A stretch of 64,000 nucleotides of DNA from SHLQ01 sp047638715 (lineage in GTDB: Bacteria; Actinomycetota; Acidimicrobiia; Acidimicrobiales; SHLQ01), in assembly GCA_047638715.1 (NCBI GenBank), contig JBLIMK010000007.1, forward strand, positions 5,113 through 69,112, in the 5' to 3' direction. Below are positions 34,823 to 43,434 of this stretch, one piece after another (the stretch's first letter is position 1; each line of letters starts with the position of its first letter). The position numbers and the translations under genes were made by a program. The notes under the pieces were generated by a model. The model was not told where the DNA came from, made no database searches, and was given only the letters and a program-made list of their open reading frames with translations.

Positions 34823-34993
34823 CGTCCGCTAATGACCCTCGCCACATGCCCCTGTCTCTCAACACCTAGCTAAATCCGCCAAATTCATCCGCTACACGGG
34901 CAGACTTCAAGTGGCCGATGGTCTGACCAGTTCACTAAGTTTGTGGAGCTGGCGGTTGTCGGTACGAACCATCTGTTTTTGAACAGGAGTGTC

Positions 34994-35857
34994 ATGGCGC
35001 AAACTACGTCTGCGAATGCTGAGCCCAATCTGCGGGATCCACAGCCGATCAGGACCCGGAAAAAGCCCCTACCCTTCCCTTTGAACATCTGGCAATCAGC
35101 CGTGGGCCGCAAGTGGATCATGGCGCTCACCGGCATTGGGCTCCTGGGATTTGTCCTCGCACACATGATCGGCAACCTCCATGTGTACGAGGGACCTGCC
35201 GAGCTGCACGAATATGCCGAGGCACTTCGAGGTTTGGGCGGCGAGATCATCCCGCGCACTTGGCTGCTATGGGTTCTGCGCATCGGCCTGATCGCGATGT
35301 TCGGATTGCACATTGCCTCCGCCTACACAACCAAAGAGATCAGCCGCAAGGCCAGTGAAGAAGCAAACTTCATGGATGGCCAAAAGACGTATCCGGGTGG
35401 CCGCGACTACATCGCTGCGAACTATGCCAGCCGCACCATGCGCTGGACTGGCCCGATCATCCTGCTCTACCTGATCTTCCACCTCGCAGACCTCACCTGG
35501 GGCCTATTGCCTCACACCGACTACGTGCGTGGCGATCCGTACCACAACCTCGCGACAAGCCTGTCGAACCTGCCGGTGGCGACCATCTACGTCGTTGCCA
35601 ACGTTGCTCTCGCGATCCACATATTCCATGGCGCATGGTCGCTGTTTCAGACACTGGGCCTCAACAACCCGAAGTACAACCAAGCCCGCCGAGGCTTCGC
35701 TGTTGGGCTTGCCGCCGTGATTCTCTTAGGCAACCTCAGCTTCCCGATCCTGGCTCAGGCCGGCGTGATCGATGACGACAAGAACGAATGTGCCCAGTAC
35801 GACACCACCGAAGAGAACACCGCCTGCTTCGAGGCGATTCTCGAGGGAGGCGAATAG
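34994..35857 (+). CDS. sdhC: succinate dehydrogenase cytochrome b558 subunit
   Basis: A 287-aa membrane anchor of the b558 type, in which one five-helix polypeptide replaces SdhC plus SdhD. Helices start at GRKWIMALTGIGLLGFVLAH. Conserved histidines that can ligate the two haems occur in LAHMIGNLHVY, GLHIASAY, FHLADLTWG and IHIFHGAWSLFQ. The ATG at 34994 follows an AGGAG ribosome-binding site; the GTG at 34943 is rejected. It is the first gene of sdhCAB and passes electrons from succinate to the quinone pool. Confidence 0.9.
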   Translation: MAQTTSANAEPNLRDPQPIRTRKKPLPFPLNIWQSAVGRKWIMALTGIGLLGFVLAHMIGNLHVYEGPAELHEYAEALRGLGGEIIPRTWLLWVLRIGLIAMFGLHIASAYTTKEISRKASEEANFMDGQKTYPGGRDYIAANYASRTMRWTGPIILLYLIFHLADLTWGLLPHTDYVRGDPYHNLATSLSNLPVATIYVVANVALAIHIFHGAWSLFQTLGLNNPKYNQARRGFAVGLAAVILLGNLSFPILAQAGVIDDDKNECAQYDTTEENTACFEAILEGGE

Positions 35858-35859
35858 AC

Positions 35860-37815
35860 ATGACCGCAACGATGGACGCGAACACCAGGGTCACAAGCCC
35901 TCGTCTCGATTCGAAAGTTCCGAGTGGCGATATCGCCACGATGTGGGAAGACCACAAGTTCTCCATGAAGCTGGTGAACCCGAGCAACAAGCGAAAGTTC
36001 ACCGTGATCGTGGTGGGCACCGGACTCGCGGGGTCATCTGCGGCCGCATCGCTCGCAGAGCTCGGCTACAAGGTGAAGGCCTTCAGCTTCCACGACAGCC
36101 CTCGCCGTGCACACTCGATCGCTGCACAGGGCGGCATCAACGCGGCCAAGAATTACCCGAATGACGGCGACTCTGTCCACCGGTTGTTCTACGACACGGT
36201 CAAGGGCGGCGACTATCGAAGCCGTGAAGCCAACGTGCATCGCCTCGCGGAGGTATCGGTCAACATCATCGACCAGGCAACGGCACAGGGTGTTCCCTTC
36301 GCACGCGATTACGGCGGCCTTCTCGACAACCGCTCGTTCGGCGGCGCGCAAGTATCGCGCACGTTCTATGCCCGCGGACAGACCGGTCAACAGCTCTTGA
36401 TCGGCGCGTATTCGGCACTCAACCGCCAGATCGAACTCGGCGGCGTCGAGATGCACAATCGCAAAGAGATGCTGGATGTCGTCGTCAAGGACGGCGAGAC
36501 CTGTGGCATCGTGACGCGCGATCTGCTCACGGGTGAGGTCGAGTCGCACTCCGCACATGCTGTGGTGCTCGCGACCGGCGGTTACGGAAACGTCTACTAC
36601 CTGTCGACCAACGCCATGATGTCGAATGTGACCGCCGCGTGGCGAGCACATCGCCGTGGCGCCTTTTTCGCGAACCCTTGCTACACCCAGATCCATCCGA
36701 CCTGCATTCCTGCGTCGGACGATCATCAGTCGAAGCTGACGCTCATGTCGGAGTCGCTGCGAAACGACGGTCGTATTTGGGTTCCGAAATCAGGCGAGGA
36801 GGCCCGACTCGCAGCCGAGGTGCCCGAGGGAGAACGTGACTACTACCTCGAGCGCAAGTACCCCGCGTTCGGAAACCTCGTGCCCCGCGATGTCGCCTCT
36901 CGAAATGCGAAGACGGTCGTTGATGAAGGCCGAGGCGTTGGCCCGCTGAAAAACGGAGTGTTCCTGGACTTTGCCGACGCGATTGCTCGTGATGGGAAGG
37001 AACTCATCGCCGAAAAGTACGGCAACCTCTTCGACATGTACGCCAACATCACCGGCGAAGATCCCTACAGCCGACCAATGCGCATCTACCCCGCAACCCA
37101 CTACACAATGGGCGGCCTTTGGGTCGACTACCACTTGATGACCACGGTGCCTGGCACGTATGCGATCGGCGAGGCGAACTTCTCCGATCACGGCGCCAAC
37201 CGGCTCGGCGCCTCAGCGCTCATGCAGGGCCTTGCAGACGGCTACTTCGTTTTGCCCTACACAATCGGCGATTACCTGGCCGGCAAGCTCGGTGAATCGA
37301 TCGTCCCTAACGACGATCCAGCCTTCAAAGAAGTCGAAGCACATGTCGCCGATCAGACGCACATGTGGCTGTCCGTGAATGGCACACAATCGCCCGATCA
37401 CTACCACCGCGAGCTCGGAAAGATCGTGTGGAATCGCATCGGCATGGCTCGCGACAAGAACGGCCTCGAGAAAGCTGGCGACGAGATCACCTCTCTCGAG
37501 GATGAGTTCAAGAAGAACGTGAAGGTCATGGGCGACGGTGTCTCGATGAACACCGAACTCGAGAAGGTCGGGCGAGTCGCCGACTTCTTCGAACTCGCCA
37601 AGCTGAAAGCCCGCGATGCGCTCGTGCGTGAAGAGTCGTGCGGTGGCCACTTCCGAGTGGAGAGCCAAACCGAAGAGGGTGAGGCTCTACGCGACGACGA
37701 GAACTTCCGACACGTCGCGGCATGGGAATGGAACGGCGAAGATGCCGAGCAGACCAAACACGAAGAACAGCTCGAATTTGAGAATGTCGCACTTAGCCAA
37801 CGCAGCTACAAGTAG
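35860..37815 (+). CDS. sdhA: succinate dehydrogenase / fumarate reductase flavoprotein subunit
   Basis: About 651 aa. FAD-binding VVGTGLAGSSAAASLAELGY at the N terminus, the histidine for covalent flavin in HSIAAQGGINAAKNY, the substrate-site ATHYTMGGLWVD and EANFSDHGANRLGASALMQG. It oxidises succinate to fumarate. The ATG lies 3 bp after the sdhC stop, and sdhB follows after 12 bp. The long C terminus (KTKHEEQLEF-like acidic tail) is usual for the b558-type enzymes of Actinobacteria and Bacteroidetes. Confidence 0.95.
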   Translation: MTATMDANTRVTSPRLDSKVPSGDIATMWEDHKFSMKLVNPSNKRKFTVIVVGTGLAGSSAAASLAELGYKVKAFSFHDSPRRAHSIAAQGGINAAKNYPNDGDSVHRLFYDTVKGGDYRSREANVHRLAEVSVNIIDQATAQGVPFARDYGGLLDNRSFGGAQVSRTFYARGQTGQQLLIGAYSALNRQIELGGVEMHNRKEMLDVVVKDGETCGIVTRDLLTGEVESHSAHAVVLATGGYGNVYYLSTNAMMSNVTAAWRAHRRGAFFANPCYTQIHPTCIPASDDHQSKLTLMSESLRNDGRIWVPKSGEEARLAAEVPEGERDYYLERKYPAFGNLVPRDVASRNAKTVVDEGRGVGPLKNGVFLDFADAIARDGKELIAEKYGNLFDMYANITGEDPYSRPMRIYPATHYTMGGLWVDYHLMTTVPGTYAIGEANFSDHGANRLGASALMQGLADGYFVLPYTIGDYLAGKLGESIVPNDDPAFKEVEAHVADQTHMWLSVNGTQSPDHYHRELGKIVWNRIGMARDKNGLEKAGDEITSLEDEFKKNVKVMGDGVSMNTELEKVGRVADFFELAKLKARDALVREESCGGHFRVESQTEEGEALRDDENFRHVAAWEWNGEDAEQTKHEEQLEFENVALSQRSYK

Positions 37816-37827
37816 AGGGTCAGAGAC

Positions 37828-38610
37828 GTGAACGACGAAAACAACATCAACCTCACCCTCGAAGTCTGGCGCCAAAACGGCCCGACCGAAAAGGGACGCT
37901 TCGAAACCTATGAGGCGAGGGACATCAGCGTTGATTCCAGCTTCCTCGAGATGCTCGACGTGGTCAACGAACGGCTGATCCAGGACGACAAGATCCCAGT
38001 CACTTTCGAAAGTGATTGCCGAGAGGGCATTTGCGGCACCTGTTCGCTCATGATCAACGGTCAGGCTCACGGCCCCAACAAGGGTCAGGCGACGTGTCAG
38101 CTGCACATGCGGACATTCTCGAACGGCGATCACATCACCATCGAACCGTTCCGCGCGACCAGCTTTCCGGTCATCAAGGACCTCGCAGTCAGCCGTGCCG
38201 CGATGGACAAGATCCAGCAATCGGGCGGCTATATCTCTGTCGCTACTGGTTCAGCACCCGACGCGAACCTCACACCGGTGCCTAAAGAAGCTGCCGACAT
38301 GGCCTTCGACGCTGCCGCCTGCATTGGTTGTGGTGCGTGCGTGGCCGCATGTCCGAACTCCGCAGCGCAGCTGTTCACGTCGGCCAAGGTGCAGCATCTC
38401 AACCTGCTTCCACAGGGCCAGTCCGAGCGCTGGATGCGGGTCGAGAACATGGTCGACACAATGGAAGACTTCTTCGGCACCTGCACCAACCATGGCGAAT
38501 GTCATGAGGCCTGCCCCAAAGACATCAGCCTCGATTTCATCGCGTTCATGAACCGCGATTACATCAAGGCCAAGGTGAAGAACCGCAAGCTCGCCGGCCA
38601 AAAGAACTAG
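37828..38610 (+). CDS. sdhB: succinate dehydrogenase iron-sulfur subunit
   Basis: A 260-aa protein from a GTG. The N-terminal ferredoxin domain has CREGICGTCSLMING plus a later Cys for the [2Fe-2S] cluster. The C-terminal domain has CIGCGACVAACPNSA for [4Fe-4S] and CTNHGECHEACPKDI for the further cluster. It carries electrons from the SdhA flavin to the haem-containing membrane subunit. Last gene of the sdhCAB operon, followed by a convergent gene after 15 bp. Confidence 0.95.
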   Translation: MNDENNINLTLEVWRQNGPTEKGRFETYEARDISVDSSFLEMLDVVNERLIQDDKIPVTFESDCREGICGTCSLMINGQAHGPNKGQATCQLHMRTFSNGDHITIEPFRATSFPVIKDLAVSRAAMDKIQQSGGYISVATGSAPDANLTPVPKEAADMAFDAAACIGCGACVAACPNSAAQLFTSAKVQHLNLLPQGQSERWMRVENMVDTMEDFFGTCTNHGECHEACPKDISLDFIAFMNRDYIKAKVKNRKLAGQKN

Positions 38611-38625
38611 GCGGAGAGCTCACCG

Positions 38626-40188
38626 TCATCGGGAGAGCCGAATAACGAAGGCATCGTCAAGGTCTCGAACAAAGATCACATTGTCGCGGTTGTAGATGAT
38701 CGATGGTTGCGACAGCTGCCGGCTCAGCGGATGTACAACCCACGCGGCTGCGCCGTTCTCCAAGCTCAGCAGCCTTCCTTCGCCGAGCAGCAGAGCGGGC
38801 CCATCTTCGGCCTCGAGGGAGAGGACCTGACCATCATCTGGGCGGCCCTCAAGATCGATGACCCGAGTCCAGGAGCCATTGGCCAGACTCACGTCCCATA
38901 ACGAGCCGCCCAGGCTGAGGCGTAGTCCATCAGCATGGGAAACGCCTGCGACCCGAGCGCTGAACAAGTCGTCCGCAGAAGCGGCATCGTCGGGGATCGC
39001 AAATCGAGCGGCCAACTCGCCATCGACCCAGTGTTCGATCGTTGGTTCGTTCCCTGGTCCGTCTACAAGGCCCTCACACCGGCTATCGATAGCGCCTCGC
39101 GGGAGCGGGGCTCTGAGCGCTGCGACCTCTCCATTGGGAAGGAGCACGGGCGGCCCTGCCGGGGTTCCGAGACGGCCAATTGCCACCGGCTCGGCGTCGC
39201 GTTCGACCAAGACAGACGCCTGTGGCGCACCTCGTAGCTCGATTAGCGCTGTCGCACAGGAGAAGATCGATTCGACACGTTCGGGTTGAACGAGGTTGGT
39301 CGCGTCGACGACGACCTCGTCACCCGTGGCGCACTGGTAGAGCCGTAGTGCGGGGGCAGAGCCCGATCGTGTTCGGGCGGCTGAGCAAAGGTCTTTGAGC
39401 GGCCCATCGTCGATCAGGCTCGTCTCCAGAAGTTCTATGAGTTCAACGTTTCGTCCTCGGTCGTAATCGATGTAGCCGAAGTGCTGCTCGTCGTGGCCAA
39501 AGATGGACGGAATTCCCTCGACCTCGATGACCGGGAACCTCGGATCGACCGACCACAGTGCACCGCGCTCCGACGTCAGGCGAATGATACGCGTCGTCTC
39601 TTGCTGAGCCCCGCCCGCTTCGGCAAAGAGGTAGTTCGTCTCGAGCAACAGCACGGCTAACCCTGCCTCTATACGAATGAGCTCGGAGAAGTTCCTGAAG
39701 CCATCGTGTCGAGGGACCTCGGTGACGCCCCGAACCAGCGCTTCGACTTCTTGCCATGTTCTCCCATCGACGGATCGCAGGATCACGGGCGAGCCGTCTC
39801 GGTCACCGAACCCGACGCCGAGGAAACCCAGACCGTCCGGCACCACTTCGGCGAGTCGAGACGCACCGGTCGTGTCGTCGACCTGAAGCACGATGTTGCT
39901 GGTGAAAAGATCGCCGGACCGAGCAATCGCGGTTGCGGTCACCGCGGGCGCGGTGTTCCCTACAGGCGTGGTTGTCGGCGGTATTCGGCGTGATCCGTCG
40001 GCCGTCGATGCGTCGTCGGGTCGAATGGCGACGAGCAACGCCAAGAGCGCGAACGCCACTGCGGCGAATCCGAGAAATAGCCGCCGGTTCTTATCGCGCT
40101 GTCGGCGGATGGTTTTGGGGACGTCGAGCGCGCTCGGCGACGCTTCCTCGATCTCGACGCGCACCACCTGGCGATCGCTGTCCACCAC
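38626..40188 (-). CDS. membrane-anchored beta-rich protein of unknown function
   Basis: 520 aa. The cytoplasmic N terminus (about 35 aa, basic KTIRRQRDKNRR) is followed by one helix (LFLGFAAVAFALLALLVAI) and a large extracellular part rich in short beta-type segments with repeated SVDGRTW-, GLGFLGVGFGDRDG- and LSLEAEDGPALLLGEG-like motifs, which suggests a beta-propeller. The SVDGRTWQE segment resembles BNR/sialidase-type repeats. No assigned family. It is divergent from the selenoprotein candidate and convergent with sdhB. Confidence 0.55.
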   Translation of the reverse strand: MVDSDRQVVRVEIEEASPSALDVPKTIRRQRDKNRRLFLGFAAVAFALLALLVAIRPDDASTADGSRRIPPTTTPVGNTAPAVTATAIARSGDLFTSNIVLQVDDTTGASRLAEVVPDGLGFLGVGFGDRDGSPVILRSVDGRTWQEVEALVRGVTEVPRHDGFRNFSELIRIEAGLAVLLLETNYLFAEAGGAQQETTRIIRLTSERGALWSVDPRFPVIEVEGIPSIFGHDEQHFGYIDYDRGRNVELIELLETSLIDDGPLKDLCSAARTRSGSAPALRLYQCATGDEVVVDATNLVQPERVESIFSCATALIELRGAPQASVLVERDAEPVAIGRLGTPAGPPVLLPNGEVAALRAPLPRGAIDSRCEGLVDGPGNEPTIEHWVDGELAARFAIPDDAASADDLFSARVAGVSHADGLRLSLGGSLWDVSLANGSWTRVIDLEGRPDDGQVLSLEAEDGPALLLGEGRLLSLENGAAAWVVHPLSRQLSQPSIIYNRDNVIFVRDLDDAFVIRLSR

Positions 40189-40294
40189 CTCATCATCGCG
40201 CCACGGCCGAGTGTTGGCACGTCCCCTGGCGCGTTTACCAGAGGACTGAGCGCAAGCGTTGGCCGCGCCCGCCGACGCACACTACGTTCGGGCG

Positions 40295-40771
40295 ATGCAC
40301 ATTCTCGAAAACGGCACGAAGCTCCCGCCGATCATGGGCGTGAACCACGAAGGCGAAGCGGGCGACATGGTCGCTTCCGTCGCCGGTTCGTGGGCCGCGG
40401 TCCTTCTCTATCGAGGCGACTGGTGACCATATTGCCGTCAACAGTTGGTTGACTTCGCAACACACGGATTGCCACTCATGGAACTCGGCATCAAGGTAGC
40501 GGGCGGCTCGGTCGATTCGCTCGAGAAGGTGCAGACGCTCCGATCCGGACTCTATGTCGGCTTCCCGATGTGGGCTGAGCTTGACGCTCCAACGGTCTCT
40601 GCCGATACGGGAGCGGCATATCAGGAGGGCGACAAGGTCTTCTTGCACGGAACCGCATTTCTGCTAAACCCCGACGGGGAGATCGCACAGTCGCTCTACT
40701 CGACCGGGCCGATCGGACGTTTCACCGCGAGCGACATCATTCGCAAGGTTTTGTTCGAGCGGAGAAAATAG
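40295..40771 (+). CDS. peroxiredoxin-like thioredoxin-fold protein with in-frame TGA (probable selenocysteine)
   Basis: Reading through one TGA gives a 158-aa protein of normal length. LLYRGDW, then codon 44 (TGA at 40424-40426), then PYCRQQL, reproduces the LLYRGDWCPYCRQQL active site of AhpC/TSA-like proteins with TGA exactly at the first, redox-active Cys. Downstream the frame keeps family features (GTAFLLNPDGEIAQSLYS) to the TAG at 40769. A short hairpin 10 bases after the TGA resembles a bacterial SECIS. UxxC selenoproteins of this fold are known from marine bacteria. Alternatives are a nonsense mutation or a sequencing error. The ATG at 40295 has no clear ribosome-binding site. Confidence 0.7.
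40437..40453 (+). promoter_or_regulatory. SECIS-like hairpin downstream of the in-frame TGA
   Basis: GTCAAC (40437-40442) pairs with GTTGAC (40448-40453), leaving the five-base loop AGTTG. The loop begins 17 bases after the TGA, inside the 16-37 base range usual for bacterial SECIS elements, and has G at its second position, a common SelB-recognition feature. The stem is short (six pairs) and lies wholly within coding sequence, as bacterial SECIS elements do. Confidence 0.55.
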
Positions 40772-40853
40772 ATCGCTCTAGTCGACCAACGACAGCGTCT
40801 ACGATCACTGGTGCCGAGCGATGGTTCGTTTAGCGCGCCGCTGAGGAGTAAAC

Positions 40854-41390
40854 ATGAGCGACATCACCGAGACCCAGAGCAATTGGCTCTCCGACGACGA
40901 CATTGCCACGATGCGCGGCAAGATGCCCGTGATCTACATCAATGCGATCCCGGTGATCTGCGACGATCTCGGGATCGTCACCCACATTGGGTTACTGCTG
41001 CGTCTCGGCGCTGATGGCGATGTGAATCGCGAGATCGTCTCTGGCCGAATCTTGTATGGAGAGCGCGTACGCGATGCCCTTCTTCGACATCTTGAAAAGG
41101 ACCTGGGGCCCCTCGCACTGCCCCAGATCCCCGCGTCTCCACAACCGTTCACGGTCGTGGAGTACTTCCCGAACCCCGACATCACCGGCTTCCATGATCC
41201 GCGCCAGCACGCGGTCAGCTTGGCCTACATCGTTCCGGTCCGCGGTGATTGCGAACCTTCCCAGGACGCGCTCGACCTCGTGTGGCTACGACCCGATGAG
41301 GTCACGAGCCCCACCGTGGCAGCCGAGCTCAGCCCAGGCCATGAAAAGCTCGTCCGTCGAGCACTAGCGCACGTAGGACGCCTGCCGTAA
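40854..41390 (+). CDS. DUF4916-type Nudix-like protein
   Basis: 178 aa. NWLSDDDIATMRGKMPVIYINAIPVI and GLLLRLGADG resemble actinobacterial DUF4916 proteins, a Nudix branch. The Nudix box region GRILYGERVRDALLRHLEKDLG keeps the first Gly and Glu but replaces the metal-binding REUxEE part by RHLEKD, so hydrolase activity is doubtful. LVWLRPDEV is the usual Nudix end strand. Expressed alone, 82 bp after the selenoprotein candidate. Confidence 0.65.
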   Translation: MSDITETQSNWLSDDDIATMRGKMPVIYINAIPVICDDLGIVTHIGLLLRLGADGDVNREIVSGRILYGERVRDALLRHLEKDLGPLALPQIPASPQPFTVVEYFPNPDITGFHDPRQHAVSLAYIVPVRGDCEPSQDALDLVWLRPDEVTSPTVAAELSPGHEKLVRRALAHVGRLP

Positions 41391-41438
41391 CTCCCGGGCG
41401 TCGGGAAGAGAGCGAGGCGCTAGCCGAGCGAAGAACGG

Positions 41439-42662
41439 TTACCAGTCGAGACGTTCTGCTCGAAGGCCATTGTCCAGCAATCGTTGTAACACCCGATCGG
41501 CGTGGTCTTCGTCGAGGGTGTCGATACGTAGCTCGAGGACCGTGCTGCGAGCGCCCGTCGAGCCGAGTCCGTCGTGGTCGACCTGCACGACGTTCGCTGC
41601 GCTGTCGGCTATCAGCTTCGATACGAGTGAGAGCCGACCGGGTGTGTCATCGAGCTCGACGCGTATCCGGTTGAGTCGGCCCTGGTTCGCCAAGCCTCGC
41701 AGCGTCACGACAGCCAACGTTCGTGGGTCGATGTTGCCCCCGGAGAGGACGACACCCACCTTCTTTCCTGCAAACACGTCGGGGTATTCCATCAACGCCG
41801 CCAACCCAGCTGCACCAGCACCCTCGACGACCGTCTTCTCGATCTCGAGCAACATTGCGATGCCTTGCTCGATGGCTGCCTCGCTGACGACCAGAACCTC
41901 GACGGCGCATTTTGCCAAGATCGCCGAGGTCAATTCGCCCGGCTCGGAAACCGCTATGCCGTCGGCGATCGTCGATCCTCCGAGGGCCGTCGACAACCTC
42001 GACTCCAATCGGTCCGCCATCGATGGATAACGTTCTGTTTGCACTCCGATCACCTGAACTGGTGAGGCGTGTGCCGCTGCAGCGACGGCGATCCCCGACG
42101 CCAAGCCTCCCCCACCAACAGGGACAAGAATAATGTCGAGGTCCGGAACGTCATCGAGCATCTCGACGCCCACCGTTCCCTGGCCAGCGATCACAACAGC
42201 GTCGTCGAACGGGTGGATGAATTCGAGGTCACGTTCGACAGCGAGCTCACGGGCGCGAGTCCCAGAGTCCATGACGTCCGTTCCGACCAGTTCCACTGTC
42301 GCACCAAGATCCCGTGTTCGGGCAACCTTCACGAACGGCGTGTTCTCGGGCATCACAATTGTCGTCTCGAGACCGAGCAACGCCCCATGATGGGCTACGC
42401 CCTGAGCATGATTGCCCGCCGACATGGCGATGACGCCACGACCGGGTTCCACGTCGAGAAGGCGATTGCGTGCACCTCGGCCCTTGAACGAGCCCGTGTA
42501 CTGCAGGTTCTCGAACTTCAATAGAACTTCGGCCCCGACGATTCCAGAGAGTGTTCGAGAGTGTGTGAACGGCGTGCGCTCGATCGTGTCGGCTATTCGA
42601 TCCTGAGCGGCTCGGATGTGGTCGACCGTGACCGTTTGTGGATCAGCGTCCTGCGGAGACAT
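41439..42662 (-). CDS. ilvA: threonine ammonia-lyase (threonine dehydratase) with ACT domain
   Basis: 407 aa. A PLP fold-type II enzyme converting threonine to 2-oxobutyrate and ammonia. The Schiff-base lysine is in QYTGSFKGRGA, the phosphate loop is VGGGGLASGIAVA, and SAGNHAQGVA binds the substrate. A C-terminal ACT domain (RIRVELDDTPGRLSLVSKLI to LELRIDTLDEDHADRVL) gives allosteric control. The length is that of the short, single-ACT type often called catabolic (TdcB-like), but this type also serves isoleucine synthesis in many Actinobacteria. The start overlaps the glycosyltransferase stop by 20 bp. Confidence 0.88.
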   Translation of the reverse strand: MSPQDADPQTVTVDHIRAAQDRIADTIERTPFTHSRTLSGIVGAEVLLKFENLQYTGSFKGRGARNRLLDVEPGRGVIAMSAGNHAQGVAHHGALLGLETTIVMPENTPFVKVARTRDLGATVELVGTDVMDSGTRARELAVERDLEFIHPFDDAVVIAGQGTVGVEMLDDVPDLDIILVPVGGGGLASGIAVAAAAHASPVQVIGVQTERYPSMADRLESRLSTALGGSTIADGIAVSEPGELTSAILAKCAVEVLVVSEAAIEQGIAMLLEIEKTVVEGAGAAGLAALMEYPDVFAGKKVGVVLSGGNIDPRTLAVVTLRGLANQGRLNRIRVELDDTPGRLSLVSKLIADSAANVVQVDHDGLGSTGARSTVLELRIDTLDEDHADRVLQRLLDNGLRAERLDW

Positions 42663-43434
42663 GTTCGGAGGCTATCTTCAGCACTGAGCTGCTTTGCTCA
42701 GGTGCAGCCTCGCGAACCTGGCGGTCAACCCGGACCTTGATCCGAACCACATCGAGCAGAGCAGCGAAGTACGCGCCAGGGCGAACGCGGCTGTCCTCGC
42801 GATGTTCCCAGGTGATCGGAACCTCGAGCACGTGGTGACCCAACCCCCGCGCGAGCGCGAGCGCCTCGACATCAAACGCCCAACCGTTGCTCGTGCACCG
42901 TCGGAAAACCGCATCGCTCGCCTCGCCGGTGAAAACCTTGAAGCCACGTTGGGTGTCTTCGATACCGGGCAGAACCAAACGTTGAATGATCTGATTGCCG
43001 ACGCGGCCCAACGTCGACCGAAGACCTGGCTGACGAATAGCCACGTTGGAACCATCGAGAGCGACAGAGCCGATGACCACCGCGGGTTCGATCGGCTCTT
43101 CTGCTGCCGCTGCCATCAGTCGGTCGAACTCTCGAACGTTGGTCGAGTTGTCGGCGTCAAGAAACAGTCGCAGCCTCCCGGTGCCGGTCAGCATCCCCTT
43201 GCGGACGGCGTGTCCTTTGCCGACGTTCCGCTCGGAGCGAAGAACGACGAGGCGTCGGAACAGTGGTGCATACCCCTCGCACACCTCGATCGTCCGATCG
43301 GTTGAGCCATCATCCACGACGATGACTTCGTCGTTCAAGTCGCGTTCCTTCAGGTATGTGGCAATCGACTCGAGCGTCTCCCCAATTCGCTCTGCCTCGT
43401 TGTACGCCGGGATGATGATCGAGAGGTCACGCAT
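42643..43434 (-). CDS. family 2 glycosyltransferase, polyprenyl-phosphate hexose synthase type
   Basis: About 263 aa. LSIIIPAYNEAERIGETLESI, VIVVDDGSTDRT and the metal-binding DADNST are GT-A fold family 2 motifs; the later DTQRGFKVF segment is typical of dolichyl/polyprenyl-phosphate beta-glucosyltransferases. The enzyme would load a sugar onto the lipid carrier at the inner face of the membrane. Its ATG overlaps the upstream GT87 stop by one base (TGATG), so the two act together, probably in envelope glycan synthesis. Confidence 0.88.
   Translation of the reverse strand: MRDLSIIIPAYNEAERIGETLESIATYLKERDLNDEVIVVDDGSTDRTIEVCEGYAPLFRRLVVLRSERNVGKGHAVRKGMLTGTGRLRLFLDADNSTNVREFDRLMAAAAEEPIEPAVVIGSVALDGSNVAIRQPGLRSTLGRVGNQIIQRLVLPGIEDTQRGFKVFTGEASDAVFRRCTSNGWAFDVEALALARGLGHHVLEVPITWEHREDSRVRPGAYFAALLDVVRIKVRVDRQVREAAPEQSSSVLKIASEHVSAGR

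Noticed and set aside
40424..40426. TGA as a simple nonsense mutation making a pseudogene
   Set aside because: Possible but less likely: it falls exactly on the redox Cys codon, both sides stay coding-like, and a SECIS-like hairpin follows. Kept as the main alternative.
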